Source: Triticum aestivum
Taxonomy: Eukaryota; Streptophyta; Magnoliopsida; Poales; Poaceae
DNA length: 64,000 nt
Direction: 5' to 3'
Assembly (NCBI RefSeq): GCF_018294505.1
Contig: NC_057795.1
Coordinates: 233,551,035-233,615,034 of the forward strand
Shown here: piece after piece, positions 33,096 through 45,371 of the stretch
Layout: each line of letters begins with the position of its first letter
Numbering within the stretch: the stretch's first letter is position 1
Program-made: the position numbers and the translations under genes
The notes under the pieces: generated by a model
The model's input: only the letters and a program-made list of their open reading frames with translations
Told to the model about the DNA's origin: nothing
Database searches by the model: none

Positions 33096-33308
33096 CACAT
33101 TCTTGGTTCGGGACCAGTACAGAACAAGGCGTTCCCAGTCATCGTCCAGTAAATGTGTCTCAGGAGAACGTAAGGGAATTTGATGAGTTTCTTTGCCAGT
33201 GAAGTATGTTTTCTTCAGGTAATTATGATACTGCCACCAAGCATTGTTTAAGATAGCAGAGGTATTAGCAGAAGTTACCTCATCCTGAGTTTCAAAATCG
33301 GTCCTTCT
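33096..33308 (-). other. 71-codon transposase-like exon of the element E gene
   Basis: The exon is exactly 213 nt, open throughout, with an AG acceptor (TCTATAG before it) and a GTAAG donor after it. It encodes NNAWWQYHNYLKKTYFTGKE and later DDDWERLVLYWSRTKNV. The aromatic spacing resembles the plant transposase (Ptta/En/Spm) family, which has a conserved W-x-x-L-x-x-YW. Copy F has lost this exon. Confidence 0.6.
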
Positions 33309-33989
33309 CTATAGACAAAAATAGGAAAATTTGCTGTACTATAACCATCATGGAGGTAGGATGAATGGGACGAAGCAAAGTAATTTCCATGAATAACATT
33401 ACTTACACATAACTCCTGGACAAAACACCTGCAACTAGCATTTTTCTTCATCTTCAGTATAATATTTCCAAGATGGGAAGATACGCACATACAATTTAAC
33501 AACATCAAATGCGATTGATGCTAAACTACGACTGGCTGGTTGTGCTTCCTCCACAGGAATAGGCGTACTAACTGGTGGAGTTGGGGTTCGCTGTGATAGT
33601 ACTGGCCCTTTGGGCACTGGAGCTGCCTTACTAACTGCTCTTGTTTGGGAGCTCTGTGGTGGAGATGGTGCTGTGTCAACAGGAACTGGGTTACTATCAG
33701 CTGGAGTTGGGGTTAGATTGTGTGAAGAGAGTTCTCTGTCCATCGCTGTAGGGGTACAATCTGCGAGAGTTTGGGTTATGTGTGGTAGGGCTGGTTCTTG
33801 TGCATGTACAACCGGGGTGCTATCTCCACCAAGAGGTAGCACTATTTTATTTGAAGACCGTGTTTTTATTCCGCTAGATACTGGCATCACCCACTCCAAT
33901 TCAAATGGCTGATAAACAGGAAACATAGTTGAATGTACAAACATTGTTTGAGAGACAGATGTAATAGATAGTGTGGAAAAAAGAGGGCA

Positions 33990-34760
33990 TGAAATAGTTG
34001 ACATGTATATTGTTTAACTAAAACGGATAGCATGACATAATTTCACATATATGATGTCTATCAAAACTGGATAGCATAGCATAACATAATTCAAAGATAT
34101 GATGAATAACTAAACAGGATCACATGACATAATTCACCTACATGTTGTCTAAGTAATCAAGATCGCATCATTTAATTCACATATGTGATTTATATGCTAA
34201 ACAGAGGGCATTCGATATGACGTCTGAACTAAGAACATGGTGTTGAATATTGTGTATATGATCTCTAAACTATGCAATGCAATATACCGTATGCATGATA
34301 TGAGCAGTATAACCGTGCCAAGTTAGAGCATAAACCTCAGTAGGGGAATAGGACTGGTCATCTGTCTCTGAAACCATCTCTGAGGAGCTATCGGGACCCA
34401 ACAAGAGATCTTCTTCGACAGGTAGCACTGTCTACTCTGAATGCCTTGTTTTCACTCTAGAGTTTTCCATCTCCCACCCAAATGGCTGATTCACAGGAAG
34501 AGTAGTTTAATCTACAAACATTGTCGACAAATGGAAATGTAATGAAGAAAAGGATGGGCAAGATATCATTCAAATATATGATGCCTGGTTAAACAGGATG
34601 GCATTGCACATTTCACACATATTATGGCTGGCTAAAAGACATGAGACTGCATAATTCCCATATATGATATAGAAACTAAATAGGTGGCATTAGAGAACAT
34701 GTCTAAACTAAGCAGATGACATATATGATGTCAAAAGTAGGCACTGCAAGGCAACATATG
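33990..34760. repeat. Intronic minisatellite of element E (about 44-50 bp unit)
   Basis: Units of the type AAACAGGATGGCATGACATA followed by ATTCACATATATGATG recur in two blocks, around 34010-34260 and 34550-34740, between exon-like segments. The same units occur in F at 59130-59620, 59890-60130 and 60390-60570. Confidence 0.65.
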
Positions 34761-36379
34761 CATGATATGACTAACATCATCATGCCAAGGTAGAGCAAAT
34801 ACCTTGGGGGGTAAATAGGAGTGGTCAGCGGCGTCTGAAGCCGCCTTAGAACAGATATCTTCCTCCGGATTACAATCTGGAGAGGGGTGGGAAGGGTTTG
34901 CCATTGAACCCACCATGCAGCAATGTCTGCATGACATTGTATTGCTGCGCAAAACTCTTCTCTTTTTCTCTACATGTTCAGCATGATTGTGTACAATATC
35001 TGACATGCATACGAAAAATATGGTGAGATTATGTAAGGAGAGCATGCAAAAATTTAGAGTGATGGTAACAACCAGTGGATGGATCCAAAAATAATGATAG
35101 CAGGCTGATGATTGCTTTAAATTAATAAAAAGACAGATGATGATTGCTTTACTATTTGTTTCCCACCCAAGATGAACAACATAGGCATACCCTAGGTGAA
35201 CCAGATATTAGACAGACATACTATTCATTGCTGCCTCGATAGGTGCCCCACAACTAATTTAGAACTCAAGTTTGAACATTAATTTGGACCTGAGTTGGGA
35301 GTCCAAGAGCTGAACAGGACGATAAAGTAGCAGGTAAGTTTAAGCACTGCATAACATAAGCAGAAACAAAAGAGTGCGACCTCTCTTGTGGACCCGTGTA
35401 CTCCTCAGGTTCATCTGCTGAGTCGATGATGGTGATGCCATTGGGGTGGTGCCGGCGGCAGGGAAGGAGATCTGAGGCGGCGAAAGATGGCCAGGAGTCA
35501 TGTTGTCTGGTTTGGTAGATGCTTCTGTCGATGGAGCAGCTCAGGTGAGGTGGACGACATCACGGCAGGAGCAGGACAAACCACACAAAGTTCCCTTCGA
35601 CACGTACCTGTAACTGAAGTAATTCTGTAAGGGCTCATTTGGCTTGCATGATTCTTAAAACGCAGGTATAGGAAAAACACCAGAATAGGATAGGAAAATG
35701 CACATGGTAAACAGAGCATTATAAACACAGGATTTCTGTCAACTTGGGTGTTTGGTTTACAGGAATTGGAAGAGCAGAGGAATGCAAAGAAACATGGCCA
35801 AAATAAAGAGAAACCATATGAAAGCGTGTACAGTTAGAATGTTATTCTGGCACTAATGCACTTGGTCTTGTTTTCATGCATAGGATTTTGAAAAGTAGGT
35901 CCAGGTGGATGTTTTGCTTCATTCCTTGCAACAAAATGCATGAATAATTGAATAGTAGAGTGCCATTGGAAAATTCCCTATTGCTATGTTTTCCCGTTGA
36001 ACCAAAATAGCCCTAGTGGATCGACGTGAATGTATAGTAATAAGTGATGCAACAAGTGTACAACCTCTTTGCCATAGTCGTGTAGACCTCAGCATCATTG
36101 GGTTGGTCGCTGAAGCAGTTGAGGCAAAGGTGGCTGTCGGAGGTGTGGAGGAAGATCTGAGGAATCTGTAGACGGCGTCCAGGGCACTGCTCTGTTGTGA
36201 TGGATCGTTCTGTCGCTAGAGCAGATCCAGTGAGCCGTAAGACATCAAGGCTGAAGCAGTACAGGAGAGACATCGTCAATCTCAAGTGGGATTCTAATAG
36301 CATCTCCAATAGATGATGTAAAATGGATGTAAAATTAACATCACCAAAAACCACCTGACTACAACAGATGAAGTAAAAA

Positions 36380-36460
36380 CTGTTGACTCTGAACTTAACT
36401 GTCGAAACTGAAATTTACTGTGGAATCTGAATGCTACTATCGAAACTGAATGCAATGGTA
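36380..36460. repeat. Short tandem repeat of element E
   Basis: Degenerate units near AACTGTCGAAACTGAATTT, about 20 bp long, sit upstream of the second repeated exon. F has the same array at 62510-62610. Confidence 0.55.
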
Positions 36461-37868
36461 GCAGAGAGGCACTTGACATGTAGTTTAGGGAGGGCCTGCA
36501 GTTCATCTTCAACCTGCACACCCCTGAGCCGCCTGCCACCACCTGCCGATCCGCCGGCCCCAGCGCCGCCTCGCCGCCCCGAAACAACTCGCCACCGCCG
36601 CCCCGGCCAGCCCTCTAGGCCCCCCGCCCCCACCCTGAACCCTAAGATAGATAGTGGGGTACCTCTCCGGCGAGCCCCCGTCCCCGCTGTGGGTGGTTCT
36701 TCCTTAACTCCGGCGAGGCCCCCCCCCAACCCCTGAAATCGACTGACCCAAAAGTCGATTCAGTCGACTGAAGTGTGGCTTAATAGGAGTAGAGCAGCAG
36801 CACAAGCGAGGGGGAGAGCAGCAGCAACAGCTGGGCGAGCGAGCAATCGAGCGAGAGCCAGAGCAGCAGTAGCAGCACGAGCGAGCGAGCAAGAGCCGGA
36901 GCAGTAGCGGCAGATCCGGCTGGTATGGACGCCGTCGCCGAAGGGGCCTCGCACTGGGGGAGAGCCGCCGTGGAGATGTCACTCGCGGCGCTGACTTCAA
37001 GGTAGCCGCTCCATGGGGGTGCGGGATGGAGCACCATCGGTGTCGGGAGGTCGAGTTAAGGAGAAGGTGCGATGCGATGAGTGTACAACCTCTTTGGTGG
37101 CGCCGAGTAGGCCTCGGCTTCGTCCGAGGAGTCGGTGAGGATGCTGCGGTTCCGGTGGAGCAGGCTAAGGCGGCGCTGTGGGGATGGAGCTGCCGCGATG
37201 GACGAGGCGATCGTTGAAGCAGCTCCTTGGAGGTGGAGGACGGGGCGGCTGAACCGGCGGGACGGTGAGATGGACGACGGATCCTCATCCGGGGTGGTGG
37301 ACGAGGGACGTCGAGCTATTGCGGTGGACGACGTCGTCGGGGAAGAGGCTCCGGCTGGGTAGCGTTGACGTGGCGGACGGAGGAGGGTGGGGTTTCGCGG
37401 CTGGAGTGGAGAGGTTATGGCTGCCTGGGATTTCGAATGGCGAAAAGGGGGCGATGGGAGGGGTGAAGCATGACTTAGGGACTCGCTTGTCCAAAATGTA
37501 GGGTGTTTTACAAAAGTACCTCCCACCGATTTGAACTAGCGGCCCTTTCGGCTCAGGGTTAGAAGGGGGATTTCACGTGTCAGGATTTGGCAGCTGGAGG
37601 GAGTTTTTGCGCGCATTGTAATTTCAGGATAGCAAGGCGCGGGTTGTGAAGGCGCCAGTTTTGGGAGCACGATATCTGAATTTTCGGGATATAACAAGAT
37701 GCGGGTTGAATTTTAGGGACAAGCCTAACGTGTAGTAATATTGTACTTGTATGTACCAAATCAATTCGCGCTTCCCTCAACCAAAAAGAAAACGAAAAAT
37801 AAAACTATTCACACCACACAAAGAGAGAGTCTTGCCCCGTTTTACTATACAAATGCTATTCAAAGCTA

Positions 37869-38105
37869 CTCCCTCCTTCCATCTATATAGGGCCTAATGC
37901 GTTTTTCGATGCTAACTTTGACCAAATATTAGAGCAATGATATATGACATGCAACTTACACAAAGCACACCGTTAACTTCGTCTGTGAAAGGTTCTTTCA
38001 ATGATATAATTTTCACATTGTGCATGTCATGTACTATTAATCTTGTCAATAGTCAAAGGCGGTCTTAAAAATCTCATTATGCCATACATAGATGGAAGGA
38101 GGGAG
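37869..38105. mobile_element. Stowaway-type MITE (237 bp)
   Basis: Ends CTCCCTCCTTCCATCTAT and its near-inverse ATAGATGGAAGGAGGGAG, with TA on both sides (37867-37868 and 38106-38107). This is the hallmark of Tc1/mariner-related Stowaway MITEs in grasses. Confidence 0.88.
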
Positions 38106-38107
38106 TA

Positions 38108-38790
38108 TGAATCCATGTTATGTCCGACTAATTTTTTTCGCTTGCTGTATAATCCATGTAACCTACTCATACCAACATTTTAGTGCATTCCAAATGTCTA
38201 TACTACCGCTGCAATTCGAACTAAATTTGAATTCGTTTCTCTATTGCAATAAAAATCTACAATCATGATTGTTGCCAACTTCAACCATCATTCGTGTATT
38301 ACCTTAATAACACACCACATGATTACTATAGAGATAGATATGAACTATGTGTACTACATGAACTCGAATTCTATTTTTTGAATACACTTGATGTTGATTC
38401 CAAATAATAGTACATTTGATGTACTAACTATATATTCATAATCTAAACCATGTTCCATACGTACACCGTGTTTATCACACAAAGTATAGTGCCCTGCCCC
38501 CTACATTATGACAAATATTTAGACCTGAGTTGCAAAAGCCACACATTAGCCCAAATTATAATCAATGTTCTACATTATGATATCTTCTTCAAGTATCCGT
38601 ATCCACCTTTTTATAATGAATTATGATCTTTGTTCGTCTTTTACACCTTCACGATCCTCTTCTATTTGTAGCTAGCTAGCGCTAACTTTCTATCGTGCAT
38701 GCACACGCCCGCCCCCCTCACACACCCTTAGCGTCCCCTCCATCACGCACGTTCATTATTTCTCTTTAGGTCGTCCACCAGCGGTGTGTG
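38108..38790. other. AT-rich stretch without recognised features
   Basis: About 680 bp of AT-rich DNA inside element E. I see no reading frame, repeat or splice-bounded exon that I can support. Confidence 0.5.
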
Positions 38791-38792
38791 TA

Positions 38793-39480
38793 GGCCACCG
38801 GCTCCTTCTTTTTGGCACACACCGGTTGATATACCTCTCTAGCCAAGTGTGCCTACAACAAACACATATATACTTCCCCTCTTCTATTCTCACCGTCCAT
38901 GCCCCCATATGTCCAATATGATTCCACGCAGGTGCACACTCCCGCCCCTCTTTTCATTAGTCACATGCTCGCACACTCCTCCCCCCTCGACATGGTAGGC
39001 CTCTCGCACCACCTCCTAGCCACACCCTCTCCTCCTGTCTGCCTCTCCGGACCTTATTTGATTCTAACACATGCAGGCGTGTATATGAACTGATCTCCCT
39101 ACATATAGCTAGGTCGACTATAATTCGTTTTCACCAAGCACCGATACACTTACCTCGCTTGTTATGTCTCTCCTTTTCTCGGACACACGACGGTTGATCT
39201 TCCTATGTAGTTACACATGCTTACCACAACCATATCTTCTCCCCTCATCATCCTTGAATACCTCCCGACCCGTCTCTCACACGCACGTGCATAGACAGAC
39301 AGACATCCCCCGCCCTCTCTTATTGATATTGCACTTATACCCTCCGTTTGTCTACCAGGCCTCTCCCACCATTTGTGAGACGCCACTCCACCACCAACCC
39401 TCCGACGCTCTACCTTTGTCTTTTTCCCAACCTTATTCCTCTGCTACGCATATCCATGGATGTTGATCGATCTCCCTCAA
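38793..39480. repeat. Diverged tandem duplication, about 365-bp period
   Basis: A block starting near 38793 (CTCCTTCTTTTTGGCACACA) recurs near 39170 (CTCCTTTTCTCGGACACACG) with many substitutions. Shared pieces include GGTTGAT, CTACAAC/TTACCAC and TCTTCCCCTC-like runs. The second copy runs into the assembly gap. The sequence is C- and A-rich without a convincing frame. Confidence 0.5.
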
Positions 39481-39721
39481 NNNNNNNNNNNNNNNNNNNN
39501 NNNNNNNNNNNNNNNNNNNNNNNNNNNNNNNNNNNNNNNNNNNNNNNNNNNNNNNNNNNNNNNNNNNNNNNNNNNNNNNNNNNNNNNNNNNNNNNNNNNN
39601 NNNNNNNNNNNNNNNNNNNNNNNNNNNNNNNNNNNNNNNNNNNNNNNNNNNNNNNNNNNNNNNNNNNNNNNNNNNNNNNNNNNNNNNNNNNNNNNNNNNN
39701 NNNNNNNNNNNNNNNNNNNNN
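39481..39721. other. Assembly gap (241 N)
   Basis: Unknown bases within element E's interior. Confidence 0.99.
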
Positions 39722-41855
39722 CGAACATTGTAGGTAGGTATCCATGCCACGGAGAAGAACTGCACCTCTGCCCTCTCAAATTCCAGTAGGCCAGCCACCC
39801 TATATCTTTGACGTGGGCAAACACAAATTCGACGGCACTCTTTATCGATCGCGCAGCCACACACTTCATCCATATTTTCAATTCTATCGATATCTCACGT
39901 CCATGACTCCGTTTCACACACATTGCATATGTTATGTTCTTCTGATTGAGACATCATCAACACATTGCCTCTGTTTCGCACAAACCATCTCTCTCACACC
40001 CACCCACATACGTACCTGCACCTAAAGAAGAAGTGCACGCAGGACACACGTACTCACATCTCGTTCCCGGCCACCCCCACGCGGGTACACGGTGGAGTTC
40101 GTTTCTGTACGAAAAGGCCTCCCACGTGATAATTTGACGCGTGTAGCGGTTGTTTACTCAAAGGAGGGTCAGGTACCACGCCTAGAATATAAAAAAATTG
40201 CCATGGGGAAAATGGAAAAATGGGTTTGTCTCTCGTTAGTCTCGTCACACAATCTCACACAAGGCTGCCGTGGCCTCTCTCTCTCAGCGTTGGTCAGTGA
40301 TCCGACCGCATCCCGTATGCCAGCCGAAAGGGAGGATGTGCATCGCCTCTCCATTTGACAGTGTTTAGGCAGCTCGTCCCGATCTGCGGTACCCGCCGTT
40401 CTCTCTGACCAAGCTCCGGTGCGGTAGGACCTTCGCCACTTGCTCGCTGCTGCAGTATGGGCAGATCCCGGCCACCGGCGCCCTCCTAGTAACATCCCGA
40501 CGACCCTCAGGTACAGCTTCCTCCGTCCTTGCTCCACTGCCCATCTTCCCACGTTGCTGCATGTGGATCTTCTTTAGTTGTTTGCTTAAATCGTCTCTCG
40601 ACCGGCGTACTTTCCATCTTGCAATCTCGTCCTAAAGAGAGATCGTAGAGGTGATCGTCTTCTATTTATGTGTGTTATGTTTCATCATCTAGTTCCACTA
40701 TTACTGTAATCACACTGACTGGATATCTTTGCAAACAGGGATGGTCCGCCTGATTTTAGTGGAGCTGCACAAAATGATCGGATTGTGGTGTCCTTCATAC
40801 ACCTCTTTTTAGGCTATAGAGCTGGGTGAAACTAGCTACCAAGAAATGAACAATGTGCCAAGGAAATGGAGCCATGCCTACAAACAGCATCGATCAATTA
40901 TATTTTTTCTTTATTTGTACACCTTCTCACAACTTTGTCTTCAATTGTGATGTGAATATTGGCGCTGATCTGCGAACCATTGAGATGCATTAGCCATGGT
41001 AGTTTCATTTGTATTTGATGGAATGTTGTAACGAGATAATATCGAGGCAAGACACATGAATCCTAAGTTGAAACCTTTTTTTTCCTGCGGGAACCAGAGT
41101 TGAAACCTTCATAGCATCACAGTACAATTTCATCAAAATTATGCGTACATACAAACAAATCCTGAAGGATTGATAGCAATGCCAGAAACAATTCAACTTT
41201 GTTTCGCCGACATGTTGGACACCCTTCATCTGGCTCCACCTGCCATGTAGCAATATTGAGTGCACAACACAACACAACCCAGGTCGTTGCGCCGCAGTAG
41301 TAATGACTAGTGAGCAGTCAAATCACAGAGCCCCACCTTCGCCATAGTAAGTTGCTCGGACGAAGCAACCATCATTTCTCTGTTCCTTGAATCCTCTGGT
41401 ACTCCCATATTCCCATAGTAATAAGTTGCTCGGGCGAATCAACGATCACTATATCCGCTCACGTGTGATGACCACAGAAGCTATCCATTCAGATTGCATG
41501 TTAAAAAAAATAAAGGTCGATAACTAATGCGACAAACTTTCAAAAAAATACTAATGCGGCACCTCAGGCCAACGCGGCCAGATCGCATTTTGCACGAGAA
41601 ATTACACACCATGTTTCATTGACATGTGGTCCCGTTCCAACATATCAGTGAGACGACGGCGAGTTGTAGGAGTATTTCCAAATGGACGTGTAGGCCGGGG
41701 CGCCCCTTCGTGAACCGTGGCAAACTGGCAACCGTCCATCGACTCTTCGCCTTTCCCTGTCGATTTGGAACTGCTGTCGCACACTCTTCCTATCCCTCCT
41801 CCATTTTCCTTTAGCCCTTCACGCTTTCTTCTGCCATTGTTTGATCGTCTTCTCC
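39722..41855. other. Region upstream of the DUF295 pseudogene
   Basis: This is mostly noncoding. Positions 40735-41000, following a splice-acceptor-like TTTGCAAACAG, share several blocks with 48575-48890 (GGAGCTGCACAAAATG versus GGAACTGCACAATATG; AGCATCGATC; ACACCTTCTCACA), so they look like two copies of one gene tail. The 40370-40560 segment is GC-rich and may be a leftover exon or leader. I recognise no product. Confidence 0.4.
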
Positions 41856-43265
41856 ATGGAGGGAACAGGACAGAAACGACCCCGTTATTCTTGCCCCGGT
41901 CTGAAAGATGACGTGGTGGAGGAACTCATTGATCGGTGCAACGTCATCACCTCGGCTAGCATGGAAGGTTCGTTCAAGCCCATTCTTGACTCAACTAATA
42001 ACATCATTACAAGGAACCCAAGAGTCAAGGAGCGATTTGATCTCCCCTATCTTCTTCGTTGTGACCCCGATGACTGGCGCTGTCATGGCGGAGTCCTCGC
42101 CCTGTGCAAGTTGATGCCGCTTGATAATGATACGTATGATGTTAAGATGCCATCGCTTGAGGGCAAGGCTTGGGCAGGCGCAAATGGATATTGGGTTGTT
42201 TACATTGGGTCCAACTGTGAGTGGGAACTTGTGAATGTGTACACTCGTGACCGGGTTCCACTTCCAGAAATATCAGTAGACTGCCTAGAGGTTGAGCACA
42301 CCGGTATTGTACGCACGTTCAAATACAATCATGGTGACTGTCTTCTACGGAAGATAGCAATTTCTCGAGTTCCCACCCGCTCTTGGAATTACAACAACTA
42401 TGAAGTTGTTGCTATCTTCGACAAGCTTGTTGCCGTCGTTGCTGGTTTGACTCGATGGACATTGCTCAAAAATCAGTTTCTGTACACGCATGAGTACTGT
42501 GATACAATTCAATATGAGGGCCTTGTGTTTGCTTCCACCACTCATGGCACTGTTTTTGCATGGAATCGTTATGATTTCGGTACGTTTGTCTTCCATTGTA
42601 ATTATAATTGTTTCATCCACATGCGTGCGGGTTAGCAAGTTTCCGTTTACTAATTAACCTTCTTCTTGTGTTTCCAAGGTCCTGTGAACATTCCACCACC
42701 TATACTTGAAAAGTTTTATAACCAAGGGGGAGGTGAAGATGGTGATGATCACGAGCATGAGGATGAGCAGCGCCCATATACTCGTTGGCGCCTGGCAACT
42801 AATTCCGATGGATCACCTCTTCTCGTGTGTATACAGCCCACTGATGATGTTACCGCTAAGGAAGCAGGTGTAGTCTCCCATGGTCGCACTCTCCGCACCT
42901 ATTCCAACACCCGTTGCATGGTATTCGGAATGGATACTAGTGTGCTAGCGCCAACACCTTCTCCCTAGTACAGAATTGATTGTCTTGGAGAAAACTCGCT
43001 CTTCCTTGGACAAAACTATCCGATGATGGTGAAAGGCGATCCAACTGTTGTTGACACAACGTTACTAGCACCATTTATGAGAAGCAACTGTGTCTATACC
43101 TCGGACATTAGTGTGGTTCCCTACACTGGTACTGATATAGTAGGACGCTTCAGCCTAGATGATCAGTCCTGCGTTGGTCTCGAGATCGACAATAGATGCC
43201 CCATCCCAGAGAATCACTTGTGGTTCAAAGCAAGCGTTTCCAACGCCGAGGAATGGTTTTGTTGA
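41856..43265 (+). pseudogene. DUF295-type (F-box-associated) protein, single in-frame stop
   Basis: Exon 1 starts at the ATG 41856 (MEGTGQKRPRYSCPGL). An earlier in-frame TTG is not a likely start. A GT-AG intron at 42580-42678 (GTACGT to CCAAG) keeps phase and gives DFG-PVNIPP across the junction. Exon 2 reads to TGA at 43263 except for a TAG at 42966-42968. The C-terminal part, LGENSLFLGQNYPM then NCVYTSD, matches the end of DUF295 proteins, a large plant family usually found with an F-box. A canonical F-box is not obvious in the N-terminal LKDDVVEELIDRC. The expected length is about 430 residues. Removing one base change would leave it open, so it is a recent pseudogene, an allele or a sequencing error. 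Confidence 0.75.
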
Positions 43266-43360
43266 AGTTCATTTCATTGCTTGTTATTTGTTGTGTGGTG
43301 AAAACTTTGTATTTATAATGTATCCTCGTTGTCGATGTGGGTTGATGACCTGTTGTATGT

Positions 43361-43366
43361 AATAAA
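43361..43366 (+). terminator. Putative polyadenylation signal of the DUF295 pseudogene
   Basis: AATAAA lies about 95 bp after the stop codon at 43263-43265, a normal plant distance. Confidence 0.5.
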
Positions 43367-43922
43367 ATGATATGCCTGTGATAAACATAATAAATTTATG
43401 AATGGCTTTCGATTTGCTTCTGTGAGTGACTGGTGCGACGAGGCAAAAAAATATTTTCCGAATACATAATTGTACGTGCATTGCAACAGGTTATCGGATG
43501 AGGCCGATCAACAATAGTAGTACACTATTTGTACTAGCTTCACATGCTTCGCACGTCGTGCAGGTGTTTTTACTGTAGCCATATTGTACTACGTAACCAG
43601 CATCTCGAATCCTCGATACTAGTACTATATAGTAAGTAGTAGGAGTAGTAGGGTAGCATGGGCCAGAACAAGCATTCACGTCCAGCAGTACGGCACACGC
43701 CACCAGAACGACTTCCATCTTACACCATATTTCTTGGAGTCCGTGCTAGTGCAATCTCTTCAACCTCATCATTTCTCTAAATCAGCCATCGCGCAGCGAG
43801 CGAGGTGGGGGTTTGCCGATAGTCGGTTTCCTCAACTGCGGTCCCACTTGTAAGGCCAACTCCAACGCTCTATCAATATATGGATGTACTCTTCTTCCCA
43901 ATACAAAAACTTGCATCCATTC
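43367..43922. other. Downstream noncoding region
   Basis: No frame or repeat that I can support. Low-complexity TAGTAG runs occur around 43620-43650. Confidence 0.5.
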
Positions 43923-43924
43923 TA

Positions 43925-44032
43925 CTCCCTCTGTTCTACTAGTCAAAATATATATGTCTCTAGACATGTTTTAGTATATAGGCACATCCATTTTTGGACA
44001 AATGGAAGTCAAGTATTTTGGAATGGAGGGAG
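43925..44032. mobile_element. Stowaway-type MITE (108 bp)
   Basis: It begins CTCCCTCTGTTCTACTAG and ends GGAATGGAGGGAG, with TA on both sides (43923-43924 and 44033-44034). Confidence 0.85.
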
Positions 44033-44034
44033 TA

Positions 44035-45278
44035 CACAATAATTTTTTTAAGTTAGCACAACTAGTCTAATCCGAGAGCACAAATGAAGATTTGGTCGGG
44101 TTCTTCCTCCTTTTGCCGACACGTGGGACATCCAGCATCCAGGTCGTGTCATGAAAGAAAATAGAGTGGAGCCACGAGATGTGCATCTTGGGTTAAACTC
44201 TAAATAGAATCTTACTACTCTTGAGTAACTCCAAAAGCGGCCACCGAAGATCTTTATTGGATTTGTTTTTCATCGCCATCACGTCGAGGTGAAAGATATG
44301 CAAGTTCAGTGGGTCCTCTTGCGTTTTCACTGACATGTGGGGCCGCATGTGAGCAAACAGATGATGGGCTCCGCGCGTCCGCTGGCTGGCTGAGAAGAGA
44401 GATAGAGGAGGGCTGAGCATGGACTGTAGGAAATTTGTTCGACATAACCAACACCTTGATATTCACGTGTGGTTGTTTATAGAATAAAAAAAAGGAGGTA
44501 CCCCTACTTTTTTTTGAGGGAGGAGGTACCCCTACTTATGTTACTCCCACTATGCCTAGCCTAAGGTTAGTAGGTGACCTTGCGCTTGGCTCTTTGCCTC
44601 TTCCGGAAGTCGATGGTTGTACAGTAGTGCTTCTGGCAATCTGACACAAAATGAACTGCTGCACGTCCACCGCTTGTAAGCAAAAGTTTCTCCTCGTGCT
44701 GCGAGCCACCGCGCACGCGTTGGCGAGGGACAAGGCGTAATCAAGCTTCTCGTCATTCTGCGAGTTGACGGGACACATCAAAGTTATTTACTAGTAGTAT
44801 GTACTCTCTCGAAAAAAGGGTTGATCATGTCAATGCTACCATCCCGTGCTCCGTCGTTGAGTACGTGCACTATTCGCGTGCCATCATGGAGAAAAAATAT
44901 TGCGTAGGTGTCATCGAAGTGCATGACTCACTTACGGAAAAGGGTTCCCCCCCACCCCCCGCTTTCCCCCCGCACTACTCACTTACGCACTGCTTATCTG
45001 ATTATCTCCATTTTCTTGCATGACACGTGCACCTTGATGCTAGATGTCTTGCGTGTTGGGAAAAGGATGAACAAAGCTCACGTAAAAGAAAAGAGTTGAA
45101 GAGCATAGATTCCCGACAACCGAGGAGCAAGGAACCTCGCGATGGAGCGTCTGCAAGGAACATTGCGCGTTTTCCCCTGTTTTTTGCCGCCTGCCCACCT
45201 ATAAACAACTAAAAGAACATGAACTTTTCGCTAACCAGTAGAAACGGTACATCAGGATGCTAAGTTGAAGATGTTTTA
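44035..45278. other. Interior of element E, unrecognised
   Basis: There is a direct duplication of GGAGGTACCCCTACTT near 44494-44539. A short minus-strand frame at 44781-44536 (MMCPVNSQNDEKLDYALSL) has gene-like composition but no family I recognise. Nothing else can be supported. Confidence 0.35.
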
Positions 45279-45280
45279 TA

Positions 45281-45371
45281 CTCCCTCTGTTCCCAAATAT
45301 AATTCTTTTTAGATATTTCAATAAGGGACTACATACGAAACAAAATGGGTGAATCTACACTCTAAAATATG
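45281..45371. mobile_element. Truncated Stowaway-type MITE
   Basis: Starts after TA with CTCCCTCTGTTCCCAAATAT and contains GTGAATCTACACTCTAAAAT, as in common Triticeae Stowaways. The opposite inverted end is missing. Confidence 0.7.

Larger units (their letters stand above)
31788..37526 (-). pseudogene. Element E multi-exon transposon gene (ORF2/TnpA-like) with repeated exons
   Basis: Exon-like blocks read on the minus strand, 5' to 3'. Three related exons sit at about 37490-37080, 36280-36070 and 35530-35395, ending in DEAEAYSAPPKR, NDAEVYTTMAKR and DEPEEYTGPQER. A charged exon (35010-34800) contains DHSYLPPKVFALPW. QPFE-type exons follow at 34500-34330 and 33910-33560, the latter rich in TPTP repeats. 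Then come a 71-codon exon (33308-33096), a 10-codon exon (32727-32698) and a coiled-coil exon (32250-31800: VESQLQAERHRS, QQQALEDFSAKQ). Several borders are GT-AG on this strand. The last exon has an in-frame TGA (AVL*HEAEG), so this copy is probably dead. The same blocks recur in F. Exon borders are partly approximate, and the exact function is unknown. Confidence 0.65.

Noticed and set aside
36430..37370. Plus-strand frames in the GC-rich 5' part of element E's gene
   Set aside because: The minus-strand exons with shared endings and splice sites explain this region better.
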